Part shown: piece by piece, positions 58,338 to 64,000 of the stretch
Layout of the letters: every line of letters begins with the position of its first letter
Position numbering within the stretch: position 1 is the stretch's first letter
Position numbers and translations under genes: made by a program
Notes under the pieces: model-generated
Database searches by the model: none
Told to the model about the DNA's origin: nothing
What the model saw: the letters and a program-made list of their open reading frames with translations, nothing else
Assembly: GCA_902782465.1 (NCBI GenBank)
Contig: CACZNH010000004.1
Location: forward strand, 51,733-115,732
DNA: 64,000 nucleotides
Direction of reading: 5' to 3'
Source: an uncultured Bacteroidales bacterium
GTDB lineage: Bacteria > Bacteroidota > Bacteroidia > Bacteroidales > Muribaculaceae

Positions 58338-59306
58338 ATGAAGAAATTATTTACTTTAGCAGCAAGTGCCCTGATGGCTTCGGCCGCTTGGGCTGGCGTC
58401 ATCACGCTTGACATGAACAAGCCGTTGAATCCTGAATCGCTGGAGTATGGCGAGAACAACGTGTGGGTTGGTTGCTACGACGGCAACTACCCCTATCTGG
58501 AGTTTGGTGCCGAGAGCGGCGAGTTTATGCTCTCTCACCTGCTGAGCGGTGACTCTTGGGGTGGCTACTACTGGGACGGCTTTACTCCCGCCATCGGTGG
58601 TGACATCACTGACTACGGACAGGCTGGCAGCAGTGCCGGTTGGACCGTGAATTATGGCGGCTGCATGGCTGGCGGTGGTTGCGTCCTCAACGAGGATGGT
58701 ACGGCATCGGCCGACCCTGAACAGCCCTATTTCGTGGCTTATTACGCCAGCTTCTGGGGATTCCCCACCAACGAAGTGAAGTACGTTGCCGAGGATGGCG
58801 ATGAGACCTTTGAGCCCGTTGGCGTTTACATCTGCAACCACCCCTGGCCCTATTATGGCTGTGAGCATGGCGATGGCTTCAGCGAACCCTTTGCCGAGGG
58901 TGACTACTTTGAGCTGATTGCTGTCGGCGTGGGTGTTGATGGCACCGAGAAGCGCGTCAGAATCAACCTCGTTGAGTTTACCAATGGTGAGCTCAAGGCC
59001 CTCAACGACTGGACTTTCTTTGACCTGAGTGAGCTGGGCGAGGTGACTTCGGTTTACTTTGAGATGTATTCGACCGATAGCGGCGCTTACGGTATGAACA
59101 CCGCTGCCTACTTCTGCATGGACAAGTTCCAGGTGAAGGACCGTCGTCCCACCAGCGTCGAGAACGTCGATGCCGAGAAGACCGTGGCTGGCGTGAAGTA
59201 CGTCAACATGGCCGGCATGATGAGCGATAAGCCCTTTGACGGTGTGAATGTTGTCGTTACCGTTTACAGCGACGGCACGACCAGCACCGCCAAGGTCATC
59301 AAGTAA
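58338..59306 (+). CDS. DUF4465-like exported protein with T9SS-like tail
   Basis: A 322-residue exported protein. The signal peptide ends near residue 19 (...SAAWAG). The body has the spaced pattern of DUF4465 proteins: YYWDGFTPAIGGD, a GGGCVLNEDG-like region, a YICNHPWPYYGCEHGDGF strand where the family usually has a 'TN..Y' run, DYFELIAVGVG and the closing GMNTAAYFCMDKFQV. The last 45 residues (VAGVKYVNMAGMMSDKPFDG, VVTVYSDGTTSTAKVIK) form a T9SS-like sorting tail similar to that of 13170-14162. It lies 43 bp after the fusion gene under the same cobalamin riboswitch, so it is a candidate accessory cobamide-binding protein. Confidence 0.75.
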   Translation: MKKLFTLAASALMASAAWAGVITLDMNKPLNPESLEYGENNVWVGCYDGNYPYLEFGAESGEFMLSHLLSGDSWGGYYWDGFTPAIGGDITDYGQAGSSAGWTVNYGGCMAGGGCVLNEDGTASADPEQPYFVAYYASFWGFPTNEVKYVAEDGDETFEPVGVYICNHPWPYYGCEHGDGFSEPFAEGDYFELIAVGVGVDGTEKRVRINLVEFTNGELKALNDWTFFDLSELGEVTSVYFEMYSTDSGAYGMNTAAYFCMDKFQVKDRRPTSVENVDAEKTVAGVKYVNMAGMMSDKPFDGVNVVVTVYSDGTTSTAKVIK

Positions 59307-59360
59307 TATAATCCTTGAAAACACACTTGATATAGTATTATAGTATATAGTAACCGTGAG

Positions 59361-59400
59361 TGCGTCCTGATGGCTCTGCCTACCGTCAGGGCGCATTTCT
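59361..59400 (+). terminator. Terminator of the second cobalamin operon
   Basis: TGCGTCCTGA pairs with TCAGGGCGCA (one G-T) around a 15-base loop, then TTTCTTT. Confidence 0.78.
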
Positions 59401-59534
59401 TTGGAGAAAAATTCAGGATAAAAGCATTGCTACCGAAAGCAGTAGTTTTCAAAACACATTAATTATATATAATTAAAAGATGTGTAACTGAAAAAATCTT
59501 TACCGTTTACCCCCAGTATTCAAAATTATTGACT

Positions 59535-59542
59535 TACCTTTG
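59535..59542 (+). promoter_or_regulatory. Promoter of topA
   Basis: TACCTTTG is a consensus -7 element; the leader would be about 38 nt. It lies inside an upstream in-frame extension, so the start at 59585 is used. Confidence 0.65.
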
Positions 59543-59584
59543 CAGCCGATTTTAAAAAAAGGGTTCAAAAGAAAAGACACAGAT

Positions 59585-61939
59585 ATGGCAAAAAACTTAG
59601 TTATCGTCGAGTCTCCAGCCAAGGCTAAGACCATCCAGAAGTTTTTAGGCAACGATTATAAGGTGATGTCGAGTTTCGGGCACATCCGTGACTTGCACAA
59701 GAAGGATTTCAGTATTGACGTGGAAGACGGTTTCAAACCGCTCTATGAGATTCCCGAGGACAAGGAAGAACAAGTCAAGAAGCTCAAGGCCGAGGCCGAC
59801 AAGGCCGATGTCGTGTGGCTCGCAAGTGATGAAGACCGTGAGGGAGAAGCCATCGCATGGCATCTGTTCGAGGTGCTGGGACTCTCTGAGGAGAATACCC
59901 GTCGCATAGTTTTCCACGAGATTACCGAACCCGCGATTCTCGAGGCCATCAAGCATCCGCGCAGCATCGACCTGAACCTGGTGGATGCCCAGCAGGCCAG
60001 GCGAGTGCTCGACCGTATCGTGGGCTTCGAGCTGTCGCCGGTGCTGTGGCGCAAAATCATGCCGGGTCTGTCGGCTGGTCGCGTCCAGAGCGTTGCGGTG
60101 CGCCTCGTTGCCGAGCGTGAGAAGGAAATCAAGGCCTTCACCAGCGAACCCTATTACCGTATATCGGCCCAGTTCGAGAACGGAGAGGGCAAGGAGATTG
60201 TGGCAGAGCTGAACAAGCACCTGCCCGACCGCGAGCAGGCAACGGCTTTCCTGGAGCACTGCAAGACGGCCGAATTCAAGGTCGCCGACGTGACCGTGAA
60301 GCCGGTGAAGCGTGCTCCGGCTCCCCCCTTCACCACGAGCACCCTGCAGCAGGAAGCCGCCCGTAAGCTGGGCCTGTCGGTCAAGCAGACCATGAGGCTC
60401 GCACAGCGCCTCTACGAGGAAGGTCTCATTACCTACATGCGTACCGACTCGGTTAACCTGAGCAAGCTGGCTTTGGGCTCCATCAGTGAGGAAATCAAGA
60501 AGAATATCGGCGAGAAATACCTTAAAATCAGGCACTATCGCACGACCAGCAAGGGTGCGCAAGAGGCTCACGAGGCCATCAGGCCTACCTATATCGCCAA
60601 CCACACGATAACGGGAACGGTACAGGAGAAGAAGCTCTATGACCTCATCTGGAAGAGGACTATCGCCTCGCAGATGGCTGACGCCGAGCTCGAGAAGACA
60701 ATTGCCAACATCAGTGTGCAGGGTCGCGACGAGATCTTTGTCGCCGAGGGCGAGGTTGTGAAGTTCGACGGTTTCCTCAAGGTGTATTTCGAGAGCACCG
60801 ATGACGAGAAATCGGCCATGCGCGAGGTCAGGGTTTTGCCCGCTATCAGCAGCGGCGAAATCCTGGAGGCCAGCCAAATCACTGCCATTCAGCGCTACAC
60901 CCAGCAACCCAACCGCTATACCGAGGCTTCGCTGGTGCGCCGTCTCGAGGAACTGGGTATCGGCCGCCCCTCAACTTACGCTCCTATTATCTCCACTATC
61001 CAGGAACGCAATTATGTCGAGAAGGGTGAGGACAAGGGACACAAGCGTGACTATGAATTGATTACCCTGAATAACGGCAAGATTACCCATGAGACCAAAT
61101 CTGAACTCTATGGCGTAGAGAAGGGCAAACTCATTCCCACCGACGTGGGTATGGTGGTCAACGACTTCCTGGTCAAGTATTTCCCCTCAATCCTCGACTA
61201 TAACTTCACGGCTAAGGTGGAGAACGAGTTTGATGAGGTGGCGCAAGGCAATGTCGTCTGGAACAAGGAAATTGCCGACTTCTATGAGGGCTTCCATCCC
61301 AGCATCAACAAGGTGTCAACCCTCAGGCTCGAGCACAAGGTGGGTGAGAGGATTCTGGGCAACGACCCCAAGACCGGACTGCCCGTCATGGTGAAGATAG
61401 GTCGCTACGGACCTCTCGTGCAGATGGGTAGCGCCGACAACCAGAACAAGCCCAGGTTCGCCTCGCTGCAGCGCGGACAGAGCATCGAGACCATCACCCT
61501 CGAAGAGGCCATCAAGCTGTTCGAACTCCCCCGTGAGTTGGGCGAATTCGAGGGTGTGCCCGTGACCGTCGGCGTGGGACATTACGGCCCCTATGTGAAG
61601 CATGGCAACAAGTATGCCTCCATCCCCAAGGAGACCGCTCCCACCGAGATTACCCTCGAACAGGCAGTGGAACTCATCAGGGCCCAGCGCGAGGCCGAGG
61701 CCAAGAAAGTCATCAAGACCTTTGATGAGGAGCCGGAACTGAAGGTGATGAACGGCCGCTACGGCCCCTACATCGTGTACAAGAAGCAGAACATCAAGAT
61801 TCCCAAAGGAAAAGACGCCGAGAACCTGACGCTGGAGGAGTGCCGCGAAATCGTTGCCGACGAGTCCAACATCTCCAAGGGTGGGGCGCGAAAGCGTACT
61901 GCAAGGCCCAGGGCGGCAAGCAAAAAAACGGAAAGTTAA
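59585..61939 (+). CDS. topA: DNA topoisomerase I
   Basis: A 784-residue type IA topoisomerase that relaxes negative supercoils. The TOPRIM domain (about 3-130) has the acidic metal site WLASDEDREGEAIAWHL. The active tyrosine is Tyr284 in GLITYMRTDSVNLS. Instead of E. coli-type four-cysteine zinc ribbons the C-terminus carries repeated GRYGPLVQMG, GHYGPYVKHG and GRYGPYIVYK modules (topoisomerase C-terminal repeats), as usual in Bacteroidetes, followed by a basic tail. Confidence 0.98.
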   Translation: MAKNLVIVESPAKAKTIQKFLGNDYKVMSSFGHIRDLHKKDFSIDVEDGFKPLYEIPEDKEEQVKKLKAEADKADVVWLASDEDREGEAIAWHLFEVLGLSEENTRRIVFHEITEPAILEAIKHPRSIDLNLVDAQQARRVLDRIVGFELSPVLWRKIMPGLSAGRVQSVAVRLVAEREKEIKAFTSEPYYRISAQFENGEGKEIVAELNKHLPDREQATAFLEHCKTAEFKVADVTVKPVKRAPAPPFTTSTLQQEAARKLGLSVKQTMRLAQRLYEEGLITYMRTDSVNLSKLALGSISEEIKKNIGEKYLKIRHYRTTSKGAQEAHEAIRPTYIANHTITGTVQEKKLYDLIWKRTIASQMADAELEKTIANISVQGRDEIFVAEGEVVKFDGFLKVYFESTDDEKSAMREVRVLPAISSGEILEASQITAIQRYTQQPNRYTEASLVRRLEELGIGRPSTYAPIISTIQERNYVEKGEDKGHKRDYELITLNNGKITHETKSELYGVEKGKLIPTDVGMVVNDFLVKYFPSILDYNFTAKVENEFDEVAQGNVVWNKEIADFYEGFHPSINKVSTLRLEHKVGERILGNDPKTGLPVMVKIGRYGPLVQMGSADNQNKPRFASLQRGQSIETITLEEAIKLFELPRELGEFEGVPVTVGVGHYGPYVKHGNKYASIPKETAPTEITLEQAVELIRAQREAEAKKVIKTFDEEPELKVMNGRYGPYIVYKKQNIKIPKGKDAENLTLEECREIVADESNISKGGARKRTARPRAASKKTES

Positions 61940-61964
61940 CAGCATCTGTTTAAAGTGATACTTG

Positions 61965-62006
61965 AGGCTGTGTGCGGCAATTATTTTGTACACAGCCTTT
62001 TTTATT
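61965..62006 (+). terminator. Terminator after topA
   Basis: AGGCTGTGT pairs with ACACAGCCT across a 16-base loop and is followed by TTTTTATTTTATT. Confidence 0.88.
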
Positions 62007-62061
62007 TTATTATGAAAAGTGGCTGAGAAAAGAATCGTTTCAAATAGCGAAAAAAAACAGA

Positions 62062-62100
62062 TTTTTGCACCTCTATTAGAAAAAAACATCGTAATTTTAC
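62062..62100 (+). promoter_or_regulatory. Probable promoter of the coiled-coil gene
   Basis: TTTTTG (62062-62067) and TAATTTTA (62092-62099) resemble -33 and -7 elements, though the spacing is a few bases long. The leader would be about 175 nt; nothing else is recognised in 61940-62281. Confidence 0.4.
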
Positions 62101-62281
62101 CGACTGGAGAGAGGCCAAATGGGTCTTTTTCTGATAAACTGAATTGCTTATCATGCTGGAATAATTTGACTTAAATGATCAAGTCTAAAGCAAATTTGAG
62201 GTTTTTATTACCGCCTGGCATGGGGTGCAATGCTTAAAATCCGACAACAACTAAACAAACCAACTAAAACGAAAGAAAATT

Positions 62282-63718
62282 ATGTCTTTTTTCAAATCTA
62301 TCAAGAACGCTTTCGGCGGGTCCGACAACGAGGAGTATGATGTATTCGGACAGCCCACAACATTTGTGAACCCCTTCAGCAAGGACAAGAATGTCGCAGA
62401 CCGTGAACACGATATCGAGGATGATGTACACATCGAGGTGGACAAGCACGAGGAGTATGCCATCGATGCCGAGTATGCCGACAAGGCTGCCAAGCTCATG
62501 AACGAGCACACCCATGCCGTCATCGATATGATCAAGGGCACCTGGAAGAGTGAGCGCGAGGAGATGATGAAGATGGTCGAGGAGGCCAAGAAGATGGTCG
62601 AGGACAGCAAGGAGAAGATGCAGGCCAACGAGGCCAATCGTCGCCAGGCGCAGACCCGTGCCAACGACCTGTCGGCGAAAATCGCCGAGCTCGAAGCCGA
62701 CCACGAGAGAATCGAAATCGAGAAGAAGAGCCTGGAGAGTCGCCTCAAGGCCATGGAAGTCAAGGGCGACGGCACCCAGGAACTCAACAAGCAGATTGAG
62801 GAACTGACCGCCAACGTCGAGGACCTGCAGAAGCAGATTGCCGATAAGGACGCCGAAATCGAGAAGATGAGCGAGATGCTCAAGGTCGATGAGGGTGCTC
62901 CCACCGTCGACCAGCTCAACCAGCAGATTGAGGACAGGGACGAGCTCATCGGTCGCATGCGCACCAACATTGCCGAACTTGAGGAGAAGCTCAATGCCGC
63001 CGCCGAGGAACTCAAGGCTGCCGAGGAACTCCAGAAGACCGTCGAGCAGGTCGAGGAATTCAAGGACAAGAAGAACTCCGAGATTGCATCCCTCAGGGAA
63101 CAAATCATCAGTTTGCAGAGGCGTTGCTCCGAGTTCGACGAGATGCGTAAGTCGCACATCGTCCTCTCGCAGGAGAACGAATCATTGAAGAAAGACATCG
63201 AGACCCTCGAGGCAACTGCCAAGCAGAACGCCGAGGTGACCAACCGCCGCAGCATCGAGACCGGCAACCTGATTGACGGACTCAAGCAGCAGCTGGCTTC
63301 GGTGAGCGCCGTGGCCGAGGACTTCAAGCGCAAATACAACTCCCTGAGCGCTGATGGTAACGAAAAGGCCGCCAACTTCGCCAAAATCACTGCCGAGCGC
63401 GACGATGCCAAGGCTGAGCTCAAGAGGACTCAGGTGACATTGCAGAAGAAGCAGCACGAAGCCCAGGCAATGGCCGATGCCATCGCCGAGAAAGACCGTC
63501 GCATCGCTGCCCTCATGCAGCAGATTGAGGAAATGAGTAAGGCCCCTGCGGCCGCCGCTCCTGCTGCTGCTCCTGCTCCTAAGGACGAAACCTTCGCTGC
63601 ACAGCCCACTATCCAGAATGACCCCGCCCTGAACGCTATTGACGATATCGACTGGGACGATGACGGCACGCTGCCTCCTCACCCGGGTGAAGATCCCCGT
63701 CAACTTTCGCTGTTCTAA
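62282..63718 (+). CDS. Long coiled-coil protein ending in a sliding-clamp-binding motif
   Basis: A 478-residue cytoplasmic protein with no signal peptide. A conserved-looking N-terminus (MSFFKSIKNAFGGSD..., DVFGQPTTFVNPF) is followed by heptad-rich, highly charged helix from about residue 60 to 420 (for example EEMMKMVEEAKKMVEDSKEK, LNKQIEELTANVEDLQKQIA). An Ala/Pro linker (KAPAAAAPAAAPAPKD) leads to an acidic stretch (DDIDWDDDG) and the extreme C-terminus PRQLSLF. QLSLF matches the QL(S/D)LF consensus by which replication and repair proteins bind the DnaN clamp. No family was recognised; SMC-like organisation or a replication-coupled scaffold is possible. Confidence 0.8.
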   Translation: MSFFKSIKNAFGGSDNEEYDVFGQPTTFVNPFSKDKNVADREHDIEDDVHIEVDKHEEYAIDAEYADKAAKLMNEHTHAVIDMIKGTWKSEREEMMKMVEEAKKMVEDSKEKMQANEANRRQAQTRANDLSAKIAELEADHERIEIEKKSLESRLKAMEVKGDGTQELNKQIEELTANVEDLQKQIADKDAEIEKMSEMLKVDEGAPTVDQLNQQIEDRDELIGRMRTNIAELEEKLNAAAEELKAAEELQKTVEQVEEFKDKKNSEIASLREQIISLQRRCSEFDEMRKSHIVLSQENESLKKDIETLEATAKQNAEVTNRRSIETGNLIDGLKQQLASVSAVAEDFKRKYNSLSADGNEKAANFAKITAERDDAKAELKRTQVTLQKKQHEAQAMADAIAEKDRRIAALMQQIEEMSKAPAAAAPAAAPAPKDETFAAQPTIQNDPALNAIDDIDWDDDGTLPPHPGEDPRQLSLF

Positions 63719-63756
63719 GGCGACGGCTCTGCTCCGATAAGACATTATTAATATAT

Positions 63757-63797
63757 AATACATGGGTTGGCTTTTCGCTGGCCCATGTATTGTTTCC
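63757..63797 (+). terminator. Terminator after the coiled-coil gene
   Basis: ATACATGGG pairs with CCCATGTAT around a loop of about 15 bases, followed by TGTTT. Confidence 0.7.
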
Positions 63798-63881
63798 ACC
63801 CCCTACGTTTATCGGCAAACGATACAATTCCCCCTTTAAATTCTTAAAAAAGGTTATTTCTTAAATTTTCTTGTTGAAAAG

Positions 63882-63915
63882 TTTGGTCGGTGTGAGAGAA
63901 TGGCTGTAATTTTGC
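63882..63915 (+). promoter_or_regulatory. Promoter for a gene beyond the window
   Basis: TTTG (63882-63885) and TAATTTTG (63907-63914) are 21 bp apart and point rightward. No start codon with a long frame follows before the window ends. Confidence 0.65.
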
Positions 63916-64000
63916 AACGCTTTTCGGCCCACGAGATGCCCAAATCGAGTGAGCGGTTTTTTTTGACGCCTTTTTCGTAGGGGTCGCCGGGGCGGAAAGC

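Noticed and set aside
1-64000. tRNA, rRNA, prophage, integrase or insertion sequence
   Set aside because: No cloverleaf, rRNA signature, transposase, integrase or phage structural gene was recognised in either strand.

Overview
The window is a 64-kb chromosomal segment from a Bacteroidales bacterium. A Muribaculaceae- or Prevotella-like gut lineage is my inference; no rRNA is present to place it. The evidence is promoters of the Bacteroidetes type (TAnnTTTG at -7), a BtuB/BtuG vitamin B12 locus, exported proteins with C-terminal dockerin-like or T9SS-like tails, a lipoprotein TamA homologue, a DksA-like protein with a single zinc-finger cysteine, and few Shine-Dalgarno sequences. No rRNA, tRNA, CRISPR array, phage or insertion sequence was seen.

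Layout. 1-2.7 kb: end of rpoC and a glycosyltransferase. 2.7-7.7 kb: a palindrome-rich spacer, then a cobalamin riboswitch driving btuB, btuG and a dockerin-tailed surface protein. 7.8-23 kb: an accessory block of exported proteins, most ending in a dockerin-like pair of calcium loops. It includes four paralogues of one beta-rich family and a C10 cysteine protease with BspA-type leucine-rich repeats, and it is interrupted by the anaerobic ribonucleotide reductase pair nrdD-nrdG. 23-30.8 kb (minus strand): split chromate transporter, a DUF4296 lipoprotein, lspA, dksA-like, ileS, acid phosphatase. 31-35 kb: mechanosensitive channel, TPR protein, rlmD, and a possible 19-residue membrane peptide gene. 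35-38.4 kb (minus): ABC transporter. 38.7-47.3 kb: small secreted protein, a minimal response regulator/kinase pair, then a run that looks like cell-wall peptide processing (transglutaminase, NlpC/P60, dipeptide epimerase) followed by an SGNH/MBOAT O-acetylation pair. 47.3-55 kb: bifunctional nuclease, nucleoside transporter, rsmE, kdsA, TPR protein, TamL-like assembly factor. 55-59.3 kb: a second cobalamin riboswitch followed by a protein that fuses the surface domain and BtuG-like propeller found as separate genes at the first locus, then a DUF4465-like protein. 59.5-63.7 kb: topA and a coiled-coil protein ending in QLSLF, the canonical sliding-clamp-binding peptide.

The strongest unexplained signal is a set of about a dozen short tandem arrays at gene junctions. 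Their units differ from place to place, yet all are exactly 7 bp long and fit NNNTTAG or its complement CTAANNN. The TTAG orientation lies against the stop codon of the upstream gene, often supplying that stop. The CTAA orientation lies against the start codon of the downstream gene. Where both are present they can pair into a long hairpin. Two junctions share an 80-bp composite element and two others share a GC-rich palindrome.
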